The notes below the pieces were generated by a model. The model searched no databases and was not told where the DNA came from. It worked only from the letters and a program-made list of their open reading frames with translations. DNA of 64,000 nucleotides from Crossaster papposus (lineage: Eukaryota > Echinodermata > Asteroidea > Velatida > Solasteridae), in NCBI GenBank assembly GCA_037893245.1, contig JBAIAA010000351.1:496001-560000 (forward strand), given 5' to 3'. Both the position numbers and the translations under genes were made by a program. How positions within the stretch are numbered: the stretch's first letter is position 1; every line of letters starts with the position of its first letter. Below are positions 24,801 through 40,000 of this stretch, piece after piece.

Positions 24801-26474
24801 CCTAAAAACAAATGTAAACATTGGTTTTTATGTTGATTATTTCCTAACGTTTCCAAAAATGTATAGTTTAGCAAATCTACACAAACAGTGAACGAAACTT
24901 TCAATATGTACATTATGAACCTGACTTGGAGGCAAGGGCTTTACACACAAGCCACCCAACCAATCCTATCGGCTTGATCTGTTAGCTAAGCTTGATAGAA
25001 TCCAAGGTATTATATTCCCATCGACCCAGTCCTATCGGCCTGACCTTAGCTAAGCTGGATAGAATCCAAGGTATTCATATTCCCATCGACCCAATCCTAC
25101 CGGCCTGACCTAATAGCTAAGCTGGATAGAATCCACGGTATTCATATAATAATAATAATTGGGGAGGCTAATCATCCTTACTTGCAGCTGGTGTGCTGAA
25201 TTGCGAAGGATGCAAGTGACACCCAATGACTGTTCATGTGTCACGTCACATTAAAGAACCATTTTTTCAAAAGAACCTAAAAACAAATGTAAACATTGGT
25301 TTTTATGTTGATTATTTCCTAACGTTTCCAAAAATGTATAGTTTAGCAAATCTACACAAACAGTGAACGAAACTTTCAATATGTACATTATGAACCTGAC
25401 TTGGAGGCAAGGGCTTTACACACAAGCCACCCAACCAATCCTATCGGCTTGATCTGTTAGCTAAGCTTGATAGAATCCAAGGTATTATATTCCCATCGAC
25501 CCAGTCCTATCGGCCTGACCTTAGCTAAGCTGGATAGAATCCAAGGTATTCATATTCCCATCGACCCAATCCTACCGGCCTGACCTAATAGCTAAGCTGG
25601 ATAGAATCCACGGTATTCATATAATAATAATAATTGGGGAGGCTAATCATCCTTACTTGCAGCTGGTGTGCTGAATTGCGAAGGATGCAAGTGACACCCA
25701 ATGACTGTTCATGTGTCACGTCACATTAAAGAACCATTTTTTCAAAAGAACCTAAAAACAAATGTAAACATTGGTTTTTATGTTGATTATTTCCTAACGT
25801 TTCCAAAAATGTATAGTTTAGCAAATCTACACAAACAGTGAACGAAACTTTCAATATGTACATTATGAACCTGACTTGGAGGCAAGGGCTTTACACACAA
25901 GCCACCCAACCAATCCTATCGGCTTGATCTGTTAGCTAAGCTTGATAGAATCCAAGGTATTATATTCCCATCGACCCAGTCCTATCGGCCTGACCTTAGC
26001 TAAGCTGGATAGAATCCAAGGTATTCATATTCCCATCGACCCAATCCTACCGGCCTGACCTAATAGCTAAGCTGGATAGAATCCACGGTATTCATATAAT
26101 AATAATAATTGGGGAGGCTAATCATCCTTACTTGCAGCTGGTGTGCTGAATTGCGAAGGATGCAAGTGACACCCAATGACTGTTCATGTGTCACGTCACA
26201 TTAAAGAACCATTTTTTCAAAAGAACCTAAAAACAAATGTAAACATTGGTTTTTATGTTGATTATTTCCTAATGTTTCCAAAAATGTATAGTTTAGCAAA
26301 TCTACACAAACAGTGAACGAAACTTTCAATATGTACATTATGAACCTGACTTGGAGGCAAGGGCTTTACACACAAGCCACCCAACCAATCCTATCGGCTT
26401 GATCTGTTAGCTAAGCTTGATAGAATCCAAGGTATTATATTCCCATCGACCCAGTCCTATCGGCCTGACCTTAG
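18883..26474 (+). repeat. HOR duplication, 8-mer of 3796 bp, two copies
   Basis: Three markers recur at exactly 3796 bp: the 2-bp B deletion at 18883 and 22679, the same deletion at 19831 and 23627, and CCACAATATTC (for CCACGGTATTC) at 20391 and 24187. 3796 equals eight monomers with two 2-bp deletions. Copy 2 has a private TGTCGCGTCAC near 22870. Phase is set at the first marker; the true duplication ends cannot be placed within the uniform sequence. Confidence 0.82.
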
Positions 26475-26478
26475 CTAA

Positions 26479-29400
26479 GCTGGATAGAATCCAAGGTATT
26501 CATATTCCCATCGACCCAATCCTACCGGCCTGACCTAATAGCTAAGCTGGATAGAATCCACGGTATTCATATAATAATAATAATTGGGGAGGCTAATCAT
26601 CCTTACTTGCAGCTGGTGTGCTGAATTGCGAACGATGCAAGTGACACCCAATGACTGTTCATGTGTCACGTCACATTAAAGAACCATTTTTTCAAAAGAA
26701 CCTAAAAACAAATGTAAACATTGGTTTTTATGTTGATTATTTCCTAACGTTTCCAAAAATGTATAGTTTAGCAAATCTACACAAACAGTGAACGAAACTT
26801 TCAATATGTACATTATGAACCTGACTTGGAGGCAAGGGCTTTACACACAAGCCACCCAACCAATCCTATCGGCTTGATCTGTTAGCTAAGCTTGATAGAA
26901 TCCAAGGTATTATATTCCCATCGACCCAGTCCTATCGGCCTGACCTTAGCTAAGCTGGATAGAATCCAAGGTATTCATATTCCCATCGACCCAATCCTAC
27001 CGGCCTGACCTAATAGCTCAGCTGGATAGAATCCACGGTATTCATATAATAATAATAATTGGGGAGGCTAATCATCCTTACTTGCAGCTGGTGTGCTGAA
27101 TTGCGAAGGATGCAAGTGACACCCAATGACTGTTCATGTGTCACGTCACATTAAAGAACCATTTTTTCAAAAGAACCTAAAAACAAATGTAAACATTGGT
27201 TTTTATGTTGATTATTTCCCAACGTTTCCAAAAATGTATAGTTTAGCAAATCTACACAAACAGTGAACGAAACTTTCAATATGTACATTATGAACCTGAC
27301 TTGGAGGCAAGGGCTTTACACACAAGCCACCCAACCAATCCTATCGGCTTGATCTGTTAGCTAAGCTTGATAGAATCCAAGGTATTATATTCCCATCGAC
27401 CCAGTCCTATCGGCCTGACCTTAGCTAAGCTGGATAGAATCCAAGGTATTCATATTCCCATCGACCCAATCCTACCGGCCTGACCTAATAGCTCAGCTGG
27501 ATAGAATCCACGGTATTCATATAATAATAATAATTGGGGAGGCTAATCATCCTTACTTGCAGCTGGTGTGCTGAATTGCGAAGGATGCAAGTGACACCCA
27601 ATGACTGTTCATGTGTCACGTCACATTAAAGAACCATTTTTTCAAAAGAACCTAAAAACAAATGTAAACATTGGTTTTTATGTTGATTATTTCCCAACGT
27701 TTCCAAAAATGTATAGTTTAGCAAATCTACACAAACAGTGAACGAAACTTTCAATATGTACATTATGAACCTGACTTGGAGGCAAGGGCTTTACACACAA
27801 GCCACCCAACCAATCCTATCGGCTTGATCTGTTAGCTAAGCTTGATAGAATCCAAGGTATTATATTCCCATTGACCCAGTCCTATCGGCCTGACCTTAGC
27901 TAAGCTGGATAGAATCCAAGGTATTCATATTCCCATCGACCCAATCCTACCGGCCTGACCTAATAGCTAAGCTGGATAGAATCCACGGTATTCATATAAT
28001 AATAATAATTGGGGAGGCTAATCATCCTTACTTGCAGCTGGTGTGCTGAATTGCGAAGGATGCAAGTGACACCCAATGACTGTTCATGTGTCACGTCACA
28101 TTAAAGAACCATTTTTTCAAAAGAACCTAAAAACAAATGTAAACATTGGTTTTTATGTTGATTATTTCCTAACGTTTCCAAAAATGCATAGTTTAGCAAA
28201 TCTACACAAACAGTGAACGAAACTTTCAATATGTACATTATGAACCTGACTTGGAGGCAAGGGCTTTACACACAAGCCACCCAACCAATCCTATCGGCTT
28301 GATCTGTTAGCTAAGCTTGATAGAATCCAAGGTATTATATTCCCATCGACCCAGTCCTATCGGCCTGACCTTAGCTAAGCTGGATAGAATCCAAGGTATT
28401 CATATTCCCATCGACCCAATCCTACCGGCCTGACCTAATAGCTAAGCTGGATAGAATCCACGGTATTCATATAATAATAATAATTGGGGAGGCTAATCAT
28501 CCTTACTTGCAGCTGGTGTGCTGAATTGCGAAGGATGCAAGTGACACCCAATGACTGTTCATGTGTCATGTCACATTAAAGAACCATTTTTTCAAAAGAA
28601 CCTAAAAACAAATGTAAACATTGGTTTTTATGTTGATTATTTCCTAACGTTTCCAAAAATGTATAGTTTAGCAAATCTACACAAACAGTGAACGAAACTT
28701 TCAATATGTACATTATGAACCTGACTTGGAGGCAAGGGCTTTACACACAAGCCACCCAACCAATCCTATCGGCTTGATCTGTTAGCTAAGCTTGATAGAA
28801 TCCAAGGTATTATATTCCCATCGACCCAGTCCTATCGGCCTGACCTTAGCAGCTGGATAGAATCCAAGGTATTCATATTCCCATCGACCCAATCCTACCG
28901 GCCTGACCTAATAGCTAAGCTGGATAGAATCCACGGTATTCATATAATAATAATAATTGGGGAGGCTAATCATCCTTACTTGCAGCTGGTGTGCTGAATT
29001 GCGAAGGATGCAAGTGACACCCAATGACTGTTCATGTGTCACGTCACATTAAAGAACCATTTTTTCAAAAGAACCTAAAAACAAATGTAAACATTGGTTT
29101 TTATGTTGATTATTTCCTAACGTTTCCAAAAATGTATAGTTTAGCAAATCTACACAAACAGTGAACGAAACTTTCAATATGTACATTATGAACCTGACTT
29201 GGAGGCAAGGGCTTTACACACAAGCCACCCAACCAATCCTATCGGCTTGATCTGTTAGCTAAGCTTGATAGAATCCAAGGTATTATATTCCCATCGACCC
29301 AGTCCTATCGGCCTGACCTTAGCTAAGCTGGATAGAATCCAAGGTATTCATATTCCCATCGACCCAATCCTACCGGCCTGACCTAATAGCTAAGCTGGAT

Positions 29401-32400
29401 AGAATCCACGGTATTCATATAATAATAATAATTGGGGAGGCTAATCATCCTTACTTGCAGCTGGTGTGCTGAATTGCGAAGGATGCAAGTGACACCCAAT
29501 GACTGTTCATGTGTCACGTCACATTAAAGAACCATTTTTTCAAAAGAACCTAAAAACAAATGTAAACATTGGTTTTTATGTTGATTATTTCCTAACGTTT
29601 CCAAAAATGTATAGTTTAGCAAATCTACACAAACAGTGAACGAAACTTTCAATATGTACATTATGAACCTGACTTGGAGGCAAGGGCTTTACACACAAGC
29701 CACCCAACCAATCCTATCGGCTTGATCTGTTAGCTAAGCTTGATAGAATCCAAGGTATTATATTCCCATCGACCCAGTCCTATCGGCCTGACCTTAGCAG
29801 CTGGATAGAATCCAAGGTATTCATATTCCCATCGACCCAATCCTACCGGCCTGACCTAATAGCTAAGCTGGATAGAATCCACGGTATTCATATAATAATA
29901 ATAATTGGGGAGGCTAATCATCCTTACTTGCAGCTGGTGTGCTGAATTGCGAAGGATGCAAGTGACACCCAATGACTGTTCATGTGTCACGTCACATTAA
30001 AGAACCATTTTTTCAAAAGAACCTAAAAACAAATGTAAACATTGGTTTTTATGTTGATTATTTCCTAACGTTTCCAAAAATGTATAGTTTAGCAAATCTA
30101 CACAAACAGTGAACGAAACTTTCAATATGTACATTATGAACCTGACTTGGAGGCAAGGGCTTTACACACAAGCCACCCAACCAATCCTATCGGCTTGATC
30201 TGTTAGCTAAGCTTGATAGAATCCAAGGTATTATATTCCCATCGACCCAGTCCTATCGGCCTGACCTTAGCTAAGCTGGATAGAATCCAAGGTATTCATA
30301 TTCCCATCGACCCAATCCTACCGGCCTGACCTAATAGCTAAGCTGGATAGAATCCACGGTATTCATATAATAATAATAATTGGGGAGGCTAATCATCCTT
30401 ACTTGCAGCTGGTGTGCTGAATTGCGAAGGATGCAAGTGACACCCAATGACTGTTCATGTGTCACGTCACATTAAAGAACCATTTTTTCAAAAGAACCTA
30501 AAAACAAATGTAAACATTGGTTTTTATGTTGATTATTTCCTAACGTTTCCAAAAATGTATAGTTTAGCAAATCTACACAAACAGTGAACGAAACTTTCAA
30601 TATGTACATTATGAACCTGACTTGGAGGCAAGGGCTTTACACACAAGCCACCCAACCAATCCTATCGGCTTGATCTGTTAGCTAAGCTTGATAGAATCCA
30701 AGGTATTATATTCCCATCGACCCAGTCCTATCGGCCTGACCTTAGCTAAGCTGGATAGAATCCAAGGTATTCATATTCCCATCGACCCAATCCTACCGGC
30801 CTGACCTAATAGCTAAGCTGGATAGAATCCACGGTATTCATATAATAATAATAATTGGGGAGGCTAATCATCCTTACTTGCAGCTGGTGTGCTGAATTGC
30901 GAAGGATGCAAGTGACACCCAATGACTGTTCATGTGTCACGTCACATTAAAGAACCATTTTTTCAAAAGAACCTAAAAACAAATGTAAACATTGGTTTTT
31001 ATGTTGATTATTTCCTAACGTTTCCAAAAATGTATAGTTTAGCAAATCTACACAAACAGTGAACGAAACTTTCAATATGTACATTATGAACCTGACTTGG
31101 AGGCAAGGGCTTTACACACAAGCCACCCAACCAATCCTATCGGCTTGATCTGTTAGCTAAGCTTGATAGAATCCAAGGTATTATATTCCCATCGACCCAG
31201 TCCTATCGGCCTGACCTTAGCTAAGCTGGATAGAATCCAAGGTATTCATATTCCCATCGACCCAATCCTACCGGCCTGACCTAATAGCTAAGCTGGATAG
31301 AATCCACGGTATTCATATAATAATAATAATTGGGGAGGCTAATCATCCTTACTTGCAGCTGGTGTGCTGAATTGCGAAGGATGCAAGTGACACCCAATGA
31401 CTGTTCATGTGTCACGTCACATTAAAGAACCATTTTTTCAAAAGAACCTAAAAACAAATGTAAACATTGGTTTTTATGTTGATTATTTCCTAACGTTTCC
31501 AAAAATGTATAGTTTAGCAAATCTACACAAACAGTGAACGAAACTTTCAATATGTACATTATGAACCTGACTTGGAGGCAAGGGCTTTACACACAAGCCA
31601 CACAACCAATCCTATCGGCTTGATCTGTTAGCTAAGCTTGATAGAATCCAAGGTATTATATTCCCATCGACCCAGTCCTATCGGCCTGACCTTAGCTAAG
31701 CTGGATAGAATCCAAGGTATTCATATTCCCATCGACCCAATCCTACCGGCCTGACCTAATAGCTAAGCTGGATAGAATCCACGGTATTCATATAATAATA
31801 ATAATTGGGGAGGCTAATCATCCTTACTTGCAGCTGGTGTGCTGAATTGCGAAGGATGCAAGTGACACCCAATGACTGTTCATGTGTCACGTCACATTAA
31901 AGAACCATTTTTTCAAAAGAACCTAAAAACAAATGTAAACATTGGTTTTTATGTTGATTATTTCCTAACGTTTCCAAAAATGTATAGTTTAGCAAATCTA
32001 CACAAACAGTGAACGAAACTTTCAATATGTACATTATGAACCTGACTTGGAGGCAAGGGCTTTACACACAAGCCACCCAACCAATCCTATCGGCTTGATC
32101 TGTTAGCTAAGCTTGATAGAATCCAAGGTATTATATTCCCATCGACCCAGTCCTATCGGCCTGACCTTAGCTAAGCTGGATAGAATCCAAGGTATTCATA
32201 TTCCCATCGACCCAATCCTACCGGCCTGACCTAATAGCTAAGCTGGATAGAATCCACGGTATTCATATAATAATAATAATTGGGGAGGCTAATCATCCTT
32301 ACTTGCAGCTGGTGTGCTGAATTGCGAAGGATGCAAGTGACACCCAATGACTGTTCATGTGTCACGTCACATTAAAGAACCATTTTTTCAAAAGAACCTA

Positions 32401-34068
32401 AAAACAAATGTAAACATTGGTTTTTATGTTGATTATTTCCTAACGTTTCCAAAAATGTATAGTTTAGCAAATCTACACAAACAGTGAACGAAACTTTCAA
32501 TATGTACATTATGAACCTGACTTGGAGGCAAGGGCTTTACACACAAGCCACCCAACCAATCCTATCGGCTTGATCTGTTAGCTAAGCTTGATAGAATCCA
32601 AGGTATTATATTCCCATCGACCCAGTCCTATCGGCCTGACCTTAGCAGCTGGATAGAATCCAAGGTATTCATATTCCCATCGACCCAATCCTACCGGCCT
32701 GACCTAATAGCTAAGCTGGATAGAATCCACGGTATTCATATAATAATAATAATTGGGGAGGCTAATCATCCTTACTTGCAGCTGGTGTGCTGAATTGCGA
32801 AGGATGCAAGTGACACCCAATGACTGTTCATGTGTCACGTCACATTAAAGAACCATTTTTTCAAAAGAACCTAAAAACAAATGTAAACATTGGTTTTTAT
32901 GTTGATTATTTCCTAACGTTTCCAAAAATGTATAGTTTAGCAAATCTACACAAACAGTGAACGAAACTTTCAATATGTACATTATGAACCTGACTTGGAG
33001 GCAAGGGCTTTACACACAAGCCACCCAACCAATCCTATCGGCTTGATCTGTTAGCTAAGCTTGATAGAATCCAAGGTATTATATTCCCATCGACCCAGTC
33101 CTATCGGCCTGACCTTAGCTAAGCTGGATAGAATCCAAGGTATTCATATTCCCATCGACCCAATCCTACCGGCCTGACCTAATAGCTAAGCTGGATAGAA
33201 TCCACGGTATTCATATAATAATAATAATTGGGGAGGCTAATCATCCTTACTTGCAGCTGGTGTGCTGAATTGCGAAGGATGCAAGTGACACCCAATGACT
33301 GTTCATGTGTCACGTCACATTAAAGAACCATTTTTTCAAAAGAACCTAAAAACAAATGTAAACATTGGTTTTTATGTTGATTATTTCCTAACGTTTCCAA
33401 AAATGTATAGTTTAGCAAATCTACACAAACAGTGAACGAAACTTTCAATATGTACATTATGAACCTGACTTGGAGGCAAGGGCTTTACACACAAGCCACC
33501 CAACCAATCCTATCGGCTTGATCTGTTAGCTAAGCTTGATAGAATCCAAGGTATTATATTCCCATCGACCCAGTCCTATCGGCCTGACCTTAGCTAAGCT
33601 GGATAGAATCCAAGGTATTCATATTCCCATCGACCCAATCCTACCGGCCTGACCTAATAGCTAAGCTGGATAGAATCCACGGTATTCATATAATAATAAT
33701 AATTGGGGAGGCTAATCATCCTTACTTGCAGCTGGTGTGCTGAATTGCGAAGGATGCAAGTGACACCCAATGACTGTTCATGTGTCACGTCACATTAAAG
33801 AACCATTTTTTCAAAAGAACCTAAAAACAAATGTAAACATTGGTTTTTATGTTGATTATTTCCTAACGTTTCCAAAAATGTATAGTTTAGCAAATCTACA
33901 CAAACAGTGAACGAAACTTTCAATATGTACATTATGAACCTGACTTGGAGGCAAGGGCTTTACACACAAGCCACCCAACCAATCCTATCGGCTTGATCTG
34001 TTAGCTAAGCTTGATAGAATCCAAGGTATTATATTCCCATCGACCCAGTCCTATCGGCCTGACCTTAG
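26479..34068 (+). repeat. Satellite stretch with mixed HOR markers
   Basis: Sixteen or so monomers. The left end (26.6-27.7 kb) repeats a three-monomer motif (GCGAACGATGC, then two monomers with AGCTCAGCTGG and TTTCCCAACG) seen also at 8.0-9.1 kb and 16.7-17.7 kb. 2-bp B deletions follow at 28850, 29798 and 32646; 28850 to 32646 is again 3796 bp. The rest is consensus with private single-base changes, for example ATGCATAG near 28185 and ACACAACC near 31602. Confidence 0.7.
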
Positions 34069-37000
34069 CAGCTGGATAGAATCCAAGGTATTCATATTCC
34101 CATCGACCCAATCCTACCGGCCTGACCTAATAGCTAAGCTGGATAGAATCCACGGTATTCATATAATAATAATAATTGGGGAGGCTAATCATCCTTACTT
34201 GCAGCTGGTGTGCTGAATTGCGAAGGATGCAAGTGACACCCAATGACTGTTCATGTGTCACGTCACATTAAAGAACCATTTTTTCAAAAGAACCTAAAAA
34301 CAAATGTAAACATTGGTTTTTATGTTGATTATTTCCTAACGTTTCCAAAAATGTATAGTTTAGCAAATCTACACAAACAGTGAACGAAACTTTCAATATG
34401 TACATTATGAACCTGACTTGGAGGCAAGGGCTTTACACACAAGCCACCCAACCAATCCTATCGGCTTGATCTGTTAGCTAAGCTTGATAGAATCCAAGGT
34501 ATTATATTCCCATCGACCCAGTCCTATCGGCCTGACCTTAGCTAAGCTGGATAGAATCCAAGGTATTCATATTCCCATCGACCCAATCCTACCGGCCTGA
34601 CCTAATAGCTAAGCTGGATAGAATCCACGGTATTCATATAATAATAATAATTGGGGAGGCTAATCATCCTTACTTGCAGCTGGTGTGCTGAATTGCGAAG
34701 GATGCAAGTGACACCCAATGACTGTTCATGTGTCACGTCACATTAAAGAACCATTTTTTCAAAAGAACCTAAAAACAAATGTAAACATTGGTTTTTATGT
34801 TGATTATTTCCTAACGTTTCCAAAAATGTATAGTTTAGCAAATCTACACAAACAGTGAACGAAACTTTCAATATGTACATTATGAACCTGACTTGGAGGC
34901 AAGGGCTTTACACACAAGCCACCCAACCAATCCTATCGGCTTGATCTGTTAGCTAAGCTTGATAGAATCCAAGGTATTATATTCCCATCGACCCAGTCCT
35001 ATCGGCCTGACCTTAGCAGCTGGATAGAATCCAAGGTATTCATATTCCCATCGACCCAATCCTACCGGCCTGACCTAATAGCTAAGCTGGATAGAATCCA
35101 CGGTATTCATATAATAATAATAATTGGGGAGGCTAATCATCCTTACTTGCAGCTGGTGTGCTGAATTGCGAAGGATGCAAGTGACACCCAATGACTGTTC
35201 ATGTGTCACGTCACATTAAAGAACCATTTTTTCAAAAGAACCTAAAAACAAATGTAAACATTGGTTTTTATGTTGATTATTTCCTAACGTTTCCAAAAAT
35301 GTATAGTTTAGCAAATCTACACAAACAGTGAACGAAACTTTCAATATGTACATTATGAACCTGACTTGGAGGCAAGGGCTTTACACACAAGCCACCCAAC
35401 CAATCCTATCGGCTTGATCTGTTAGCTAAGCTTGATAGAATCCAAGGTATTATATTCCCATCGACCCAGTCCTATCGGCCTGACCTTAGCTAAGCTGGAT
35501 AGAATCCAAGGTATTCATATTCCCATCGACCCAATCCTACCGGCCTGACCTAATAGCTAAGCTGGATAGAATCCACGGTATTCATATAATAATAATAATT
35601 GGGGAGGCTAATCATCCTTACTTGCAGCTGGTGTGCTGAATTGCGAAGGATGCAAGTGACACCCAATGACTGTTCATGTGTCACGTCACATTAAAGAACC
35701 ATTTTTTCAAAAGAACCTAAAAACAAATGTAAACATTGGTTTTTATGTTGATTATTTCCTAACGTTTCCAAAAATGTATAGTTTAGCAAATCTACACAAA
35801 CAGTGAACGAAACTTTCAATATGTACATTATGAACCTGACTTGGAGGCAAGGGCTTTACACACAAGCCACCCAACCAATCCTATCGGCTTGATCTGTTAG
35901 CTAAGCTTGATAGAATCCAAGGTATTATATTCCCATCGACCCAGTCCTATCGGCCTGACCTTAGCTAAGCTGGATAGAATCCAAGGTATTCATATTCCCA
36001 TCGACCCAATCCTACCGGCCTGACCTAATAGCTAAGCTGGATAGAATCCACGGTATTCATATAATAATAATAATTGGGGAGGCTAATCATCCTTACTTGC
36101 AGCTGGTGTGCTGAATTGCGAAGGATGCAAGTGACACCCAATGACTGTTCATGTGTCACGTCACATTAAAGAACCATTTTTTCAAAAGAACCTAAAAACA
36201 AATGTAAACATTGGTTTTTATGTTGATTATTTCCTAACGTTTCCAAAAATGTATAGTTTAGCAAATCTACACAAACAGTGAACGAAACTTTCAATATGTA
36301 CATTATGAACCTGACTTGGAGGCAAGGGCTTTACACACAAGCCACCCAACCAATCCTATCGGCTTGATCTGTTAGCTAAGCTTGATAGAATCCAAGGTAT
36401 TATATTCCCATCGACCCAGTCCTATCGGCCTGACCTTAGCTAAGCTGGATAGAATCCAAGGTATTCATATTCCCATCGACCCAATCCTACCGGCCTGACC
36501 TAATAGCTAAGCTGGATAGAATCCACGGTATTCATATAATAATAATAATTGGGGAGGCTAATCATCCTTACTTGCAGCTGGTGTGCTGAATTGCGAAGGA
36601 TGCAAGTGACACCCAATGACTGTTCATGTGTCACGTCACATTAAAGAACCATTTTTTCAAAAGAACCTAAAAACAAATGTAAACATTGGTTTTTATGTTG
36701 ATTATTTCCTAACGTTTCCAAAAATGTATAGTTTAGCAAATCTACACAAACAGTGAACGAAACTTTCAATATGTACATTATGAACCTGACTTGGAGGCAA
36801 GGGCTTTACACACAAGCCACCCAACCAATCCTATCGGCTTGATCTGTTAGCTAAGCTTGATAGAATCCAAGGTATTATATTCCCATCGACCCAGTCCTAT
36901 CGGCCTGACCTTAGCTAAGCTGGATAGAATCCAAGGTATTCATATTCCCATCGACCCAATCCTACCGGCCTGACCTAATAGCTAAGCTGGATAGAATCCA

Positions 37001-40000
37001 CGGTATTCATATAATAATAATAATTGGGGAGGCTAATCATCCTTACTTGCAGCTGGTGTGCTGAATTGCGAAGGATGCAAGTGACACCCAATGACTGTTC
37101 ATGTGTCACGTCACATTAAAGAACCATTTTTTCAAAAGAACCTAAAAACAAATGTAAACATTGGTTTTTATGTTGATTATTTCCTAACGTTTCCAAAAAT
37201 GTATAGTTTAGCAAATCTACACAAACAGTGAACGAAACTTTCAATATGTACATTATGAACCTGACTTGGAGGCAAGGGCTTTACACACAAGCCACCCAAC
37301 CAATCCTATCGGCTGGATCTGTTAGCTAAGCTTGATAGAATCCAAGGTATTATATTCCCATCGACCCAGTCCTATCGGCCTGACCTTAGCAGCTGGATAG
37401 AATCCAAGGTATTCATATTCCCATCGACCCAATCCTACCGGCCTGACCTAATAGCTAAGCTGGATAGAATCCACGGTATTCATATAATAATAATAATTGG
37501 GGAGGCTAATCATCCTTACTTGCAGCTGGTGTGCTGAATTGCGAAGGATGCAAGTGACACCCAATGACTGTTCATGTGTCACGTCACATTAAAGAACCAT
37601 TTTTTCAAAAGAACCTAAAAACAAATGTAAACATTGGTTTTTATGTTGATTATTTCCTAACGTTTCCAAAAATGTATAGTTTAGCAAATCTACACAAACA
37701 GTGAACGAAACTTTCAATATGTACATTATGAACCTGACTTGGAGGCAAGGGCTTTACACACAAGCCACCTAACCAATCCTATCGGCTTGATCTGTTAGCT
37801 AAGCTTGATAGAATCCAAGGTATTATATTCCCATCGACCCAGTCCTATCGGCCTGACCTTAGCTAAGCTGGATAGAATCCAAGGTATTCATATTCCCATC
37901 GACCCAATCCTACCGGCCTGACCTAATAGCTAAGCTGGATAGAATCCACGGTATTCATATAATAATAATAATTGGGGAGGCTAATCATCCTTACTTGCAG
38001 CTGGTGTGCTGAATTGCGAAGGATGCAAGTGACACCCAATGACTGTTCATGTGTCACGTCACATTAAAGAACCATTTTTTCAAAAGAACCTAAAAACAAA
38101 TGTAAACATTGGTTTTTATGTTGATTATTTCCTAACGTTTCCAAAAATGTATAGTTTAGCAAATCTACACAAACAGTGAACGAAACTTTCAATATGTACA
38201 TTATGAACCTGACTTGGAGGCAAGGGCTTTACACACAAGCCACCCAACCAATCCTATCGGCTTGATCTGTTAGCTAAGCTTGATAGAATCCAAGGTATTA
38301 TATTCCCATCGACCCAGTCCTATCGGCCTGACCTTAGCAGCTGGATAGAATCCAAGGTATTCATATTCCCATCGACCCAATCCTACCGGCCTGACCTAAT
38401 AGCTAAGCTGGATAGAATCCACGGTATTCATATAATAATAATAATTGGGGAGGCTAATCATCCTTACTTGCAGCTGGTGTGCTGAATTGCGAAGGATGCA
38501 AGTGACACCCAATGACTGTTCATGTGTCACGTCACATTAAAGAACCATTTTTTCAAAAGAACCTAAAAACAAATGTAAACATTGGGGTTTATGTTGATTA
38601 TTTCCTAACGTTTCCAAAAATGTATAGTTTAGCAAATCTACACAAACAGTGAACGAAACTTTCAATATGTACATTATGAACCTGACTTGGAGGCAAGGGC
38701 TTTACACACAAGCCACCCAACCAATCCTATCGGCTTGATTTGTTAGCTAAGCTTGATAGAATCCAAGGTATTATATTCCCATCGACCCAGTCCTATCGGC
38801 CTGACCTTAGCTAAGCTGGATAGAATCCAAGGTATTCATATTCCCATCGACCCAATCCTACCGGCCTGACCTAATAGCTAAGCTGGATAGAATCCACGGT
38901 ATTCATATAATAATAATAATTGGGGAGGCTAATCATCCTTACTTGCAGCTGGTGTGCTGAATTGCGAAGGATGCAAGTGACACCCAATGACTGTTCATGT
39001 GTCACGTCACATTAAAGAACCATTTTTTCAAAAGAACCTAAAAACAAATGTAAACATTGGTTTTTATGTTGATTATTTCCTAACGTTTCCAAAAATGTAT
39101 AGTTTAGCAAATCTACACACAACAGTGAACGAAACTTTCAATATGTACATTATGAACCTGACTTGGAGGCAAGGGCTTTACACACAAGCCACCCAACCAA
39201 TCCTATCGGCTTGATCTGTTAGCTAAGCTTGATAGAATCCAAGGTATTATATTCCCATCGACCCAGTCCTATCGGCCTGACCTTAGCTAAGCTGGATAGA
39301 ATCCAAGGTATTCATATTCCCATCGACCCAATCCTACCGGCCTGACCTAATAGCTAAGCTGGATAGAATCCACGGTATTCATATAATAATAATAATTGGG
39401 GAGGCTAATCATCCTTACTTGCAGCTGGTGTGCTGAATTGCGAAGGATGCAAGTGACACCCAATGACTGTTCATGTGTCACGTCACATTAAAGAACCATT
39501 TTTTCAAAAGAACCTAAAAACAAATGTAAACATTGGTTTTTATGTTGATTATTTCCTAACGTTTCCAAAAATGTATAGTTTAGCAAATCTACACAAACAG
39601 TGAACGAAACTTTCAATATGTACATTATGAACCTGACTTGGAGGCAAGGGCTTTACACACAAGCCACCCAACCAATCCTATCGGCTTGATCTGTTAGCTA
39701 AGCTTGATAGAATCCAAGGTATTATATTCCCATCGACCCAGTCCTATCGGCCTGACCTTAGCTAAGCTGGATAGAATCCAAGGTATTCATATTCCCATCG
39801 ACCCAATCCTACCGGCCTGACCTAATAGCTAAGCTGGATAGAATCCACGGTATTCATATAATAATAATAATTGGGGAGGCTAATCATCCTTACTTGCAGC
39901 TGGTGTGCTGAATTGCGAAGGATGCAAGTGACACCCAATGACTGTTCATGTGTCACGTCACATTAAAGAACCATTTTTTCAAAAGAACCTAAAAACAAAT

